Program-made: the position numbers and the translations under genes
Source: Gammaproteobacteria bacterium
Lineage (GTDB): Bacteria; Pseudomonadota; Gammaproteobacteria; UBA9214
Direction: 5' to 3'
DNA length: 6,992 nucleotides
Assembly: GCA_030599705.1 (NCBI GenBank)
Contig: JAUVNM010000092.1
Span: forward strand, 1-6,992
The notes under the pieces: model-generated
What the model was told of the DNA's origin: nothing
The model's input: the letters and a program-made list of their open reading frames with translations, nothing else
Databases searched by the model: none
Shown here: in pieces, positions 1 through 5,555 of the stretch
Layout of the letters: each line of letters begins with the position of its first letter
How positions within the stretch are numbered: position 1 is the first letter of the stretch

Positions 1-703
1 GCAGGGCACCCATGCCCAGTTTTTTCATGCCGGCCTCTTCCATGACCGACACCTTGAGTTTTTTGAATTGCCTGCCGAGTTTGCGTGCCTGGCTGGCCAG
101 GTAGGCGGGGGTGCACACATTGCCAGGCAGGTCACCCAGTCCACGTGCCAGTTCCACGCCGGCAGCGATGGCCTGGCCGTCTGTCAGCGCCTGGTGTGCA
201 CGGTCTGCGGCACCCTGGTCAACGTTGATTGCCAGGCGCCGCAACGGCCGACTGGTCTTGTGCTTGCTGCTTTTCATTGCGTCCGGCCGGTAGAGCTGGC
301 CCGCGGTGATTTCCACCATGCGGCTGACCTTCCAGTACGTGTCACGGTCGGGAACCTCCAGGTCAGCCAGGTAACTCACCGCATCGGTAGCACCGCAAGT
401 GTTGACTGCCCTGGCCGCGGCAGCCACTGCGCGCTGGTACTGGCTGTCGGAAAATTTGCGTTGCTTGCCGCAACCGACCAGCAGGGCGCGCTCACAATGG
501 GTACCGCGTGGATAATGGACCAGCAGTGTCTGTCCGCACTGGCCATCCATTTCCCCGTCTTTCATCAGGCTGGTCAACAGTCCGCGCGTGGTCTTGTCGA
601 ATTGCTGTGCCGCAGCTGACAGATTGCGCCGTTCGAATACGCCAAGGACCACACACCCGGACTTGACCGTGGCCGGTTTCTCGCTCTTGACCGTGAATTT
701 CAT
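1..703 (-). CDS. pepA: Leucyl aminopeptidase (cytosol aminopeptidase, M17), N-terminal part, cut by window edge
   Basis: A family M17 metallo-aminopeptidase removes N-terminal residues, preferably Leu, from peptides in the cytoplasm; in Escherichia the hexamer also binds DNA as a cofactor in Xer recombination and carAB control. The reverse strand reads without interruption from ATG at 703 to the window edge, giving 234 codons. It begins MKFTVKSEKPATVKSG and contains GVFERRNLS (about 21-29), LLVGCGKQR (about 94-102) and GVELARGLGDLPGNVCTPAY (about 187-206), which match the PepA N-terminal domain and linker. The window ends at MKKLGMGAL, before the metal-binding and catalytic residues, so activity cannot be judged here. 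A full protein is about 500 residues, so about half is missing. An AGGAG box lies 6 nt upstream of the ATG and supports the start. The gene is divergent from lptF, as in other Gammaproteobacteria. The family assignment is firm. Confidence 0.95.
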   Translation of the reverse strand, partial: MKFTVKSEKPATVKSGCVVLGVFERRNLSAAAQQFDKTTRGLLTSLMKDGEMDGQCGQTLLVHYPRGTHCERALLVGCGKQRKFSDSQYQRAVAAAARAVNTCGATDAVSYLADLEVPDRDTYWKVSRMVEITAGQLYRPDAMKSSKHKTSRPLRRLAINVDQGAADRAHQALTDGQAIAAGVELARGLGDLPGNVCTPAYLASQARKLGRQFKKLKVSVMEEAGMKKLGMGAL

Positions 704-843
704 GCAGTGCTCCTGTGTCCGTGGGTGTGTTGATTGCAGGCAGCGGGTCTTGTGTTACGGTAGCCACATTGTGATTGTTGTCCGGCCAGCGGAGAGTGTA
801 CTGGAAGCCGGCATGATTTTCATGCCGCAGGCAGACCCGTCCC
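704..843. promoter_or_regulatory. pepA / lptF divergent control region with candidate overlapping promoters
   Basis: This gap must drive pepA leftward and lptFG rightward. For pepA, reading the minus strand, ATGAAA (823-818), a 17-nt spacer and TACACT (800-795) form a possible sigma-70 pair with 4 of 6 matches in each box. For lptF, reading the plus strand, TTGTTG (775-780), 16 nt and TGTACT (797-802) form a weaker pair, with a predicted start near 809. The two candidate -10 boxes share 797-800. These are consensus matches by eye only; other weak pairs exist, such as TTGATT at 730. No Shine-Dalgarno sequence is visible before lptF, whereas pepA has AGGAG. The region contains no small gene that I can support. 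Confidence 0.35.
809..827. repeat. Perfect 8-bp inverted repeat in the lptF leader
   Basis: CGGCATGA (809-816), TTT (817-819) and TCATGCCG (820-827) form a perfect inverted repeat ending 16 nt before the lptF start. It could be an operator for a dimeric regulator or a small hairpin at the 5' end of the lptF mRNA. It also covers the candidate -35 box of pepA (818-823), so a bound protein could affect pepA. There is no T-run after it in either direction, so it is not a canonical terminator. The function is unknown. Confidence 0.6.
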
Positions 844-1941
844 ATGATGCGCATCATTAACAGATACCTGCTCCGGGAAGTCTTGCTGGGCTGGCTCGCC
901 ATTACCCTGACTCTGTGGCTGATACTGATCAGTCACCGGATGGTGCGCTACCTGGCGCAAGCGGCCGTCGGCGACCTGCCGGGGGATGTCATTTTTATCC
1001 TGCTGGGAGTCAAGACCCTGTGGCTGCTGGTGTACATCATGCCGTTCTCGCTGGCGCTCGGAATTGTCATGGGGCTTGGCCGGATGTACCGGGACAACGA
1101 AATGGCGGCCCTCGGTGCCTGTGGTGTCGGGCCGCCGCAGCTGTACCGGCCGTTGCTTGGTCTCGGTGTCGTGATCGCCGTCATCCTGGGGTGGATGGCG
1201 CTGTATGTCAGTCCGGCCATCACGGCCTATGGCGACCGCATCACCCGGCAGGCCGAGCAGGAGGCGGATGTATCCCTGTTCGGCGCCGGCCGTTTTAACA
1301 CACTGCGTGGCGGCCGCATGACCTTCTACGCCGAGAAGCTCTCGGAAAACAGGAAAAACATGGAAAATCTGTTTGTCTATGTCCGGGGACAGGACAAGCA
1401 CGAGGATCCGCCGCAAGTGATTTCGGCGGCCAGCGCCTATCGCATGACGGACGCCGAGAGCGGTGATGAGTACGTGGTATTCGTGGACGGAACACTGCAC
1501 GAGGGTAAACCGGGAGAGGCTGCATTCCGGATTATGCGGTTCGGGCAGCAGGGCGTGCGGGTCGAATTGCCGGGCAAGACATCTGCTTCCTACAAGAGCG
1601 AGGTGGTCCCGACCCGCGAGCTGCTGAACTCGGACAGTCTCGAGGATATTGTCGAGTTGCAATGGCGGCTGTCGGTGCCCTTGTCGGTGATGGTACTGGT
1701 ATTGCTGTCCGTTCCAGTGAGCCAGGTAGCGCCGCGATCCGGGCGTTACGGCGGCATTGTTACTGCCGTACTGCTGTTCCTTGTGTATTACAACCTGCTG
1801 GGCATGTCCAGGATCTGGGTTGAGCAGGGCGTGATACCGCCCGCGGTTGGGCTGTGGTGGGTGCACCTTGGGTTCATTATGCTGGTGTATGTCCTGTTGA
1901 ACGCCAACCGGCTGGCCTGCAAGCTGAGGCGGCGAACATGA
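844..1941 (+). CDS. lptF: LPS export ABC transporter permease LptF
   Basis: LptF is one of two inner-membrane subunits of the LptB2FG complex, which extracts lipopolysaccharide from the inner membrane and passes it to LptC and the periplasmic LptA bridge. The 365-residue product has the YjgP/YjgQ family layout. Three N-terminal membrane segments lie at about 12-33, 48-78 and 102-125. A periplasmic beta-jellyroll domain of about 145 residues (126-272) follows, then three C-terminal segments (about 274-296, 303-322, 333-354) and a basic tail KLRRRT. The stretch LGRMYRDNEMAALGACGVG (78-96) is the conserved cytoplasmic coupling loop facing LptB, and VPVSQVAPRSGR (290-301) matches the conserved loop after the fourth segment. 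The length is typical for the family. Two adjacent ATG codons (844 and 847) are possible starts, neither with a clear Shine-Dalgarno sequence. The stop overlaps lptG, so the two are expected to be translated together. LptB, LptA and LptC are not in the window, which is normal. Confidence 0.96.
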   Translation: MMRIINRYLLREVLLGWLAITLTLWLILISHRMVRYLAQAAVGDLPGDVIFILLGVKTLWLLVYIMPFSLALGIVMGLGRMYRDNEMAALGACGVGPPQLYRPLLGLGVVIAVILGWMALYVSPAITAYGDRITRQAEQEADVSLFGAGRFNTLRGGRMTFYAEKLSENRKNMENLFVYVRGQDKHEDPPQVISAASAYRMTDAESGDEYVVFVDGTLHEGKPGEAAFRIMRFGQQGVRVELPGKTSASYKSEVVPTRELLNSDSLEDIVELQWRLSVPLSVMVLVLLSVPVSQVAPRSGRYGGIVTAVLLFLVYYNLLGMSRIWVEQGVIPPAVGLWWVHLGFIMLVYVLLNANRLACKLRRRT

Positions 1942-2999
1942 AACTGCTTGACCGGTATATTGCCGGCGTGGTGATCTCCGCTACCGGGATCGCGCTGCTG
2001 GTGATCATGGGGCTGAACGTGTTCTTCGAGGTGATCCGCCAGATCGATGATATCGGGGAAGGTACCTTTACCCTCGGTACGATGTTGCAATATGTGGTGC
2101 TCACCCTGCCGCGCGGCCTGTACGATCTGTTTCCCACGGCGGCACTGCTGGGCGGCCTTACCGGCATGGGGGCATTATCAGTCAATAGTGAACTGGTTGC
2201 CATGCGCGCCTGTGGATTCACGATTTGGCGTGTCGTGCGCTCGGTACTCCAGGCAGGCCTGCTGATGCTGGTTGTCGTCGTGGCCATCGGCGAGTTTGTC
2301 GCACCGACCGCAGAACAACTGGCACAGCAACTGCGTGTGATTGCCCTGGACAAGCGTATCGATTTCATGGGCACGCATGGTCTCTGGGTGCGTGATGAAC
2401 CGCGTTATATCTATGCGAAAAAGGTGCTTTCCAGTGACAGCCTGGCTGACCTGAGCGTATTCGAGTTTGATGATGAACGCCACCTGGTCAAGGTCACGCA
2501 TGTCAACACGGCCCGGTACAAAGACGGGGAATGGATACTGCGCGATGTCAGCCAGTCCATCCTGGGTGAGGACCAGGTCAGTACCAGCCATGAAGAGAAG
2601 ATGGCATGGCCCTCGTTGCTGACCCCGGAACTGATCGGGATCGTGGTGCTGAAGCCGGACAATATGTCGGCCCCCGATATCCGCCAGTTCATAAGCTACC
2701 TGGAAGAAAACGGGCAGGACCCGCAGCAGTACCGCTTTGCCTACTGGAAGCGGTTCGTGACGCCATTGTCATCCCTGGTGTTGCTGTTTATCAGCGTCCC
2801 GTTTGTGTTCGGTTCGTTGCGCTCGGGTGGCAATGCACAGCGTATCTTTATCGGAATGCTGGCAGGATTCGGGTTTTACATGCTGAACCAGGTAACCGGC
2901 CAGATTGGACTGGTCTATAACCTCAACCCCCTGGTTGCCACCGTGACGCCCAGCCTGGTGGTGTTGCTGCTGGGATTCCATGCCCTGCGGCGAATTTGA
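1938..2999 (+). CDS. lptG: LPS export ABC transporter permease LptG
   Basis: LptG is the partner of LptF in the LptB2FG lipopolysaccharide extractor of the inner membrane. The 353-residue product begins MKLLDRYIAGVVI, the usual LptG opening. It has membrane segments at about 8-32, 60-84 and 97-120, a periplasmic jellyroll domain (about 121-270), and segments at about 273-294, 302-320 and 329-350. Diagnostic stretches are SELVAMRACGFT (84-95, the LptB-contacting loop), GEFVAPTAEQLA (118-129), GLWVRDE (148-154) and FGSLRSGG (291-298). I chose ATG 1938 because it gives the family N-terminus, has TGAGG 8 nt upstream, and makes an ATGA overlap with the lptF stop. The frame stays open upstream to an ATG at 1854, but that extension lies wholly inside lptF and is unlike any LptG. 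The gene ends at TGA 2997-2999, directly before a palindromic repeat region. Confidence 0.96.
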   Translation: MKLLDRYIAGVVISATGIALLVIMGLNVFFEVIRQIDDIGEGTFTLGTMLQYVVLTLPRGLYDLFPTAALLGGLTGMGALSVNSELVAMRACGFTIWRVVRSVLQAGLLMLVVVVAIGEFVAPTAEQLAQQLRVIALDKRIDFMGTHGLWVRDEPRYIYAKKVLSSDSLADLSVFEFDDERHLVKVTHVNTARYKDGEWILRDVSQSILGEDQVSTSHEEKMAWPSLLTPELIGIVVLKPDNMSAPDIRQFISYLEENGQDPQQYRFAYWKRFVTPLSSLVLLFISVPFVFGSLRSGGNAQRIFIGMLAGFGFYMLNQVTGQIGLVYNLNPLVATVTPSLVVLLLGFHALRRI

Positions 3000-3025
3000 A
3001 GGAAGCGCTGATTAATCATCTCCCC

Positions 3026-3096
3026 GGCGGAATGAATTCCGCCCTACAACGCCGTTACTTTGTAGGGCCGAATTTATTCGGCCGGTTACAAACCGG
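3026..3096. repeat. Composite palindromic intergenic repeat between convergent genes
   Basis: This element has nested symmetry. Hairpin A is 3026-3043 (GGCGGAA / TTCCGCC). It is followed by CTACAA (3044-3049), a 10-nt spacer and TTGTAG (3060-3065), then hairpin B at 3066-3083 (GGCCGAAT / ATTCGGCC). Hairpin B is the reverse complement of A with 3 mismatches in 18, so 3026-3083 is one large imperfect palindrome with 24-nt arms, each arm also able to fold alone. A third hairpin, CCGGTT-ACA-AACCGG (3082-3096), abuts it. Upstream at 3010-3017 is the palindrome GATTAATC. This layout resembles the short non-coding REP-like or MITE-like repeats of proteobacterial intergenic regions; that is inference, since one copy cannot prove repetition. 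The element could attenuate transcription from both sides, but no U-tract follows the stems. Confidence 0.75.
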
Positions 3097-3105
3097 ACAA
3101 TTACC

Positions 3106-3582
3106 TTATTTTGAGTTTACCTGTTTCGGTAACCGGACAATCACGGTTTCCGACAGCCGGTCATGCACGGCCATCCTGTCCCGGTCGACCAGCATCCACA
3201 GGTAACCGAGTCCCAGCAGGGCCCAGCAGGGAATGGCGCACAGGAACCGCAGCAGGGCCTGCCACAGGGAGATGGGTCCGCCATCGAGGCGCTGCACCCG
3301 CAGCCTCCAGGTGCGCATACCGAGTGTTTGTCCGCCGTGCATCCAGAACCAGGCATAGAACAGGAAGCACAGCACGAACAGGTAGCTCCTGAAAAACGGG
3401 TTCTGGTAATCCAGGGTTCCCCTGGTCACCAGCAAGACGATGGCCGTTGCCACAAACAGGACGGACAGCAACAGCAGACTGTCGTAGAACATGGCCAGCA
3501 GGCGGCGCAGCAGCCCGGCCGGCTCCGGGGATGGCGTCTCGCCGGCGTGCGTCCCGGAGTGCGTCTTTGGGGTCTTTGACAT
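3106..3582 (-). CDS. RDD-family integral membrane protein
   Basis: The 158-residue protein has the three signature positions of the RDD domain. The Arg is in GLLRRLLAMFYD (23-34, Arg26/27), the first Asp is Asp34 of the same stretch, and the second is Asp141 in MAVHDRLSETVIV. Between them are hydrophobic segments at about 34-52, 65-82 and 113-132, and the family stretch GGQTLGMRTWRLRV (83-96) followed by ISLWQALLRF (104-113). The first 22 residues are polar and Pro/Thr-rich, probably cytoplasmic. The family's function is largely unknown; a few members are linked to ion/proton exchange, which should not be transferred here. The ATG at 3582 lacks a visible Shine-Dalgarno sequence, but later Met codons would remove the RDD Arg. 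The start lies 27 nt downstream of tRNA-Glu on the same strand with no clear terminator between, so the tRNA promoter may also drive this gene. It is convergent with lptG. Confidence 0.88.
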   Translation of the reverse strand: MSKTPKTHSGTHAGETPSPEPAGLLRRLLAMFYDSLLLLSVLFVATAIVLLVTRGTLDYQNPFFRSYLFVLCFLFYAWFWMHGGQTLGMRTWRLRVQRLDGGPISLWQALLRFLCAIPCWALLGLGYLWMLVDRDRMAVHDRLSETVIVRLPKQVNSK

Positions 3583-3609
3583 TCGGAAGCGGCCGGAGGC
3601 CGAGAGTAA

Positions 3610-3684
3610 TGGTGCTCCCTAGGGGACTCGAACCCCTGTTACCGGCGTGAGAGGCCAGTGTCCTAACCACTAGACGAAGGGAGC
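3610..3684 (-). tRNA. tRNA-Glu (anticodon CTC), CCA encoded
   Basis: Read on the minus strand, the 75-nt sequence folds as a complete tRNA. The acceptor is GCTCCCT pairing with AGGGAGC over 7 bp. The D-stem is GTCT/GGAC with loop AGTGGTTA. The anticodon stem is CTGGC/GCCGG with one T-G pair and loop CTCTCAC. The variable region is TAAC, and the T-stem is AGGGG/CCCCT with loop TTCGAGT. The loop places CTC at positions 34-36, which reads GAG (Glu). The discriminator base is A, followed by an encoded CCA (3612-3610). Escherichia tRNA-Glu, by comparison, reads with anticodon TTC and has discriminator G. The gene has its own promoter upstream (3735-3707) and is followed after 27 nt by the RDD-family gene. 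Confidence 0.97.
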
Positions 3685-3702
3685 GCATGTTGCTGAAAGC
3701 GG

Positions 3703-3711
3703 TGGTATTAT
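3703..3711 (+). promoter_or_regulatory. Extended -10 candidate promoter of pcnB
   Basis: TGGTATTAT fits the extended -10 form TGnTATAAT with one mismatch and predicts a start near 3718, giving a leader of roughly 27 nt before the pcnB GTG. No convincing -35 sits at the right distance, and that region would run into the tRNA gene, which agrees with an extended -10 promoter not needing one. It overlaps the -10 of the tRNA promoter on the other strand (3707-3712), so two polymerases could not open both at once. Confidence 0.5.
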
Positions 3712-3734
3712 ACCCCCAACCCTTTCATCCACAA
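3707..3734 (-). promoter_or_regulatory. Sigma-70 promoter of tRNA-Glu
   Basis: On the minus strand a perfect TATAAT (3712-3707) lies 22 nt upstream of the mature tRNA 5' end. A partial -35 box, TTGTGG (3734-3729), is 16 nt further up; TTG matches the consensus and the rest is poor. Transcription would start near 3700, leaving about 16 nt of 5' leader for RNase P removal. The sequence after the -10 is ACCACCGC, fairly GC-rich as in stringently controlled stable-RNA promoters; that regulatory reading is inference. Confidence 0.75.
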
Positions 3735-3744
3735 GCCAGACCCT

Positions 3745-5064
3745 GTGAGCCAATCCGGAAGTACCAACAACACCGGCGAACCCGCCGTCATCCCCCGCTC
3801 CCGGCACCCGGTATCCCGGGCCAACATCAGTCCCAACGCCCTCAAGGTGCTGTACCGGCTGAAAGATGCCGGCTACCAGGGGCACCTGGTGGGGGGTGGC
3901 GTACGTGACCTGCTGCTCGGGCGCGAGCCAAAGGACTTCGACATCGCGACCGATGCCCATCCCGAGGACGTCCGGCGCCTGTTCCGCAACTGCCGCCTGA
4001 TTGGCCGGCGTTTCCGGCTGGCGCATGTCCTGTTCGGGCGCGAGGTCATCGAGGTGGCCACGTTTCGCGCCCGGCAGGAAAGCCGGGACAGCGCGGCACG
4101 CCATGTCGACGAGGATGGCCGGATCGTGCGGGACAATGTCTATGGCACACTCGAGGAAGATGCCTTCCGGCGCGATTTCACCGTCAATGCGCTGTATTAC
4201 AACATCACCGATTTTTCGGTCATCGATTATGCCGGTGGCGTGGATGACCTGAATGCCGGTGTGCTGCGCCTGATCGGGGACCCCGAGACGCGGTTTCGCG
4301 AGGATCCGGTGCGCATGCTGCGGGCCGTCCGGTTCGTGACCAAGCTGGGTTTCCGCATACATCCGGACACCGAGCGGCACATCACCGAACTGGCAGGACT
4401 GCTCGCCGACATTCCCCCGGCCCGCCTGTTCGATGAAATGCTCAAGCTGTTCATGGGGGGTTACGCGCTGGCCAATTTCGAGGCACTGCGTCACTACAAC
4501 CTGTTTGGCCAGTTGTTCCCGCTGACGGAGCGTTCCCTGGCGCACGAGCAGGAGCACTTCCCGCTGACGCTCATCAGCCACGGCATGGACAATACCGACA
4601 AGCGTATCGCCGCGGACAAACCGGTGACGCCGGCCTTCCTGTTTGCCGTGTTTCTCTGGCAGCCGGTACGCGAACGTGCGGCACAACTCGAGGCCGGGGG
4701 CCAGCATCCGGCCCAGGCCATGCAACATGCCGGTTCCCAGATTATCGCGGAACAGGTCAAGGTCATGTCCCTGCCGAAGCGTTTCTCCCTGCCCATGCGC
4801 GAGATCTGGATGTTACAGTTGCGTCTGGCCAACAAGGGCGGCCGCCGCAGTTTGCGGGTGCTGGCGCATCCGCGCTTCCGTGCCGCCTATGATTTTCTGC
4901 TGCTGCGCGCACAGGCCGGCGAGGAGCCGGAAGCACTGGGCCAGTGGTGGACGGATTTCCAGGAACAGAACCCGCAACAGCGTGAACAGGAAGACAGTCC
5001 GACACGCCCGAAAACACGCCGCCGGAGACGGCCACGGCGCAGAGCCACTGGAGGTGGAGCTTGA
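3745..5064 (+). CDS. pcnB: Poly(A) polymerase I (polynucleotide adenylyltransferase)
   Basis: PcnB adds 3' poly(A) tails to RNAs from ATP, marking them for degradation by exonucleases, and helps turn over regulatory RNAs and mRNA fragments. The 439-residue product is a class II nucleotidyltransferase. The head motif LVGGGVRDLLLGR (48-60) and the metal-binding pair in KDFDIATD (63-70, Asp64 and Asp66) are intact. They are followed by RNCRLIGRRFRLAHVLFG (81-98), RRDFTVNALYY (142-152), DPETRFREDPVRMLRAVRF (179-197) and NTDKRI (283-288). PcnB-type features separate it from CCA-adding enzymes: the conserved VIPR...HPVSR lead-in (15-25), the extended C-terminal domain with LPKRFSLPMREIWMLQLRL (343-361), and the Arg-rich tail (about 424-433). 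GTG 3745 is the only usual start codon between the in-frame TGA at 3694 and the conserved core; no Shine-Dalgarno sequence is visible. The stop overlaps the folK start. Confidence 0.95.
   Translation: MSQSGSTNNTGEPAVIPRSRHPVSRANISPNALKVLYRLKDAGYQGHLVGGGVRDLLLGREPKDFDIATDAHPEDVRRLFRNCRLIGRRFRLAHVLFGREVIEVATFRARQESRDSAARHVDEDGRIVRDNVYGTLEEDAFRRDFTVNALYYNITDFSVIDYAGGVDDLNAGVLRLIGDPETRFREDPVRMLRAVRFVTKLGFRIHPDTERHITELAGLLADIPPARLFDEMLKLFMGGYALANFEALRHYNLFGQLFPLTERSLAHEQEHFPLTLISHGMDNTDKRIAADKPVTPAFLFAVFLWQPVRERAAQLEAGGQHPAQAMQHAGSQIIAEQVKVMSLPKRFSLPMREIWMLQLRLANKGGRRSLRVLAHPRFRAAYDFLLLRAQAGEEPEALGQWWTDFQEQNPQQREQEDSPTRPKTRRRRRPRRRATGGGA
5050..5055 (+). promoter_or_regulatory. Strong ribosome binding site deciding the folK UUG start
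   Basis: GGAGGT lies inside the last codons of pcnB, 5 nt before the TTG at 5061. It is the strongest Shine-Dalgarno match seen in the window, placed in front of its weakest start codon. It supports TTG as the real folK start, because the next Met of folK lies well inside the conserved domain (residue 47). Confidence 0.85.
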
Positions 5065-5555
5065 AACTTATTGCCTATATCGGCATCGGCAGTAACCTGG
5101 ACGACCCGGTCAGCCAGGTCAAGGAGGCCATCGAGGAACTGGAGGCGATCCCGGATTCCGTGCTGGCCGCCAGTTCCAGCCTCTACAGCAGCAAGCCAAT
5201 GGGACCAGCCGGCCAGCCCGACTATGTGAACGCGGTGGCTGCCCTGGATACCCTGTTGTCGGCAGAGGAACTCATGCAGGCGCTGATAAAAATAGAAGAC
5301 CGGCAGGGACGGGACCGCAGCGGGGACAAGTGGGGGCCGCGGATTATCGATCTCGACCTGTTGCTGTACGGCAAGAAAAAAATCAATACCGATAATCTGA
5401 CCGTACCGCACCCGGGTATGCACGAGCGCGACTTCGTGATCATTCCACTGCACGAGATTGCCGGGAACCTGAGCATTCCGGGACACGGCCAGCTGACCAC
5501 CCTTATTAACCAGTGTGAAAACCATTCAATGAAGAAACTGATTACCGGCAAATGA
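5061..5555 (+). CDS. folK: 6-hydroxymethyl-7,8-dihydropterin pyrophosphokinase (HPPK)
   Basis: FolK transfers pyrophosphate from ATP to 6-hydroxymethyl-dihydropterin, producing the substrate that dihydropteroate synthase joins to p-aminobenzoate in folate synthesis in the cytoplasm. The 164-residue protein has every family block: IGIGSNLDD (7-15), KPMGPAGQPDYVNAV (45-59), the signature GRDRSGDKWGPRIIDLDLLL (83-102) with the magnesium-binding Asp97 and Asp99, and VPHPGMHERDFVIIPLHEIA (115-134). The length is normal for a monofunctional HPPK, with no fused FolB or FolP. Translation begins at TTG 5061, which overlaps the pcnB stop (TTGA), with GGAGGT 5 nt upstream; the product then opens MKLIAYIGIGSN, as expected. 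Its own stop overlaps the ATG of the next gene (ATGA, 5552-5555), so pcnB, folK and the kinase are likely translationally coupled. pcnB-folK adjacency is common in Gammaproteobacteria. Confidence 0.95.
   Translation: MKLIAYIGIGSNLDDPVSQVKEAIEELEAIPDSVLAASSSLYSSKPMGPAGQPDYVNAVAALDTLLSAEELMQALIKIEDRQGRDRSGDKWGPRIIDLDLLLYGKKKINTDNLTVPHPGMHERDFVIIPLHEIAGNLSIPGHGQLTTLINQCENHSMKKLITGK

Noticed and set aside
68..619. 183-codon plus-strand frame at the left end
   Set aside because: It is antisense to pepA, whose reverse-strand translation matches the family throughout; the plus-strand product resembles no family I recognise.
820..1866. Long open frame (348 codons) on the minus strand opposite lptF
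   Set aside because: It is rich in His, Gln, Arg and Pro with no domain pattern, lies fully antisense to the well-supported lptF, and is a usual GC-rich shadow frame.
1854..1937. Upstream ATG extension of lptG by 28 codons
   Set aside because: The extension lies inside lptF and is not membrane-protein-like; ATG 1938 gives the family N-terminus and an ATGA overlap with a Shine-Dalgarno sequence.
3026..3096. Intrinsic terminator(s) for lptG or the RDD gene
   Set aside because: Several stems exist but none is followed by a run of T on the relevant strand, so I annotate a palindromic repeat rather than a terminator.
3163..3579. 138-codon Gln/Pro-rich plus-strand frame in the RDD region
   Set aside because: It is antisense to the RDD gene, which carries all signature residues; there is no sign of coding on the plus strand.
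3610..3684. Genomic island or prophage attachment at the tRNA gene
   Set aside because: No integrase, no second copy of the tRNA 3' end and no change in gene character; both flanks are ordinary chromosomal genes.
3670..4728. 352-codon minus-strand frame opposite pcnB
   Set aside because: A shadow of pcnB codon bias; it would also run through the tRNA-Glu 5' end and promoter and shows no recognisable motifs.
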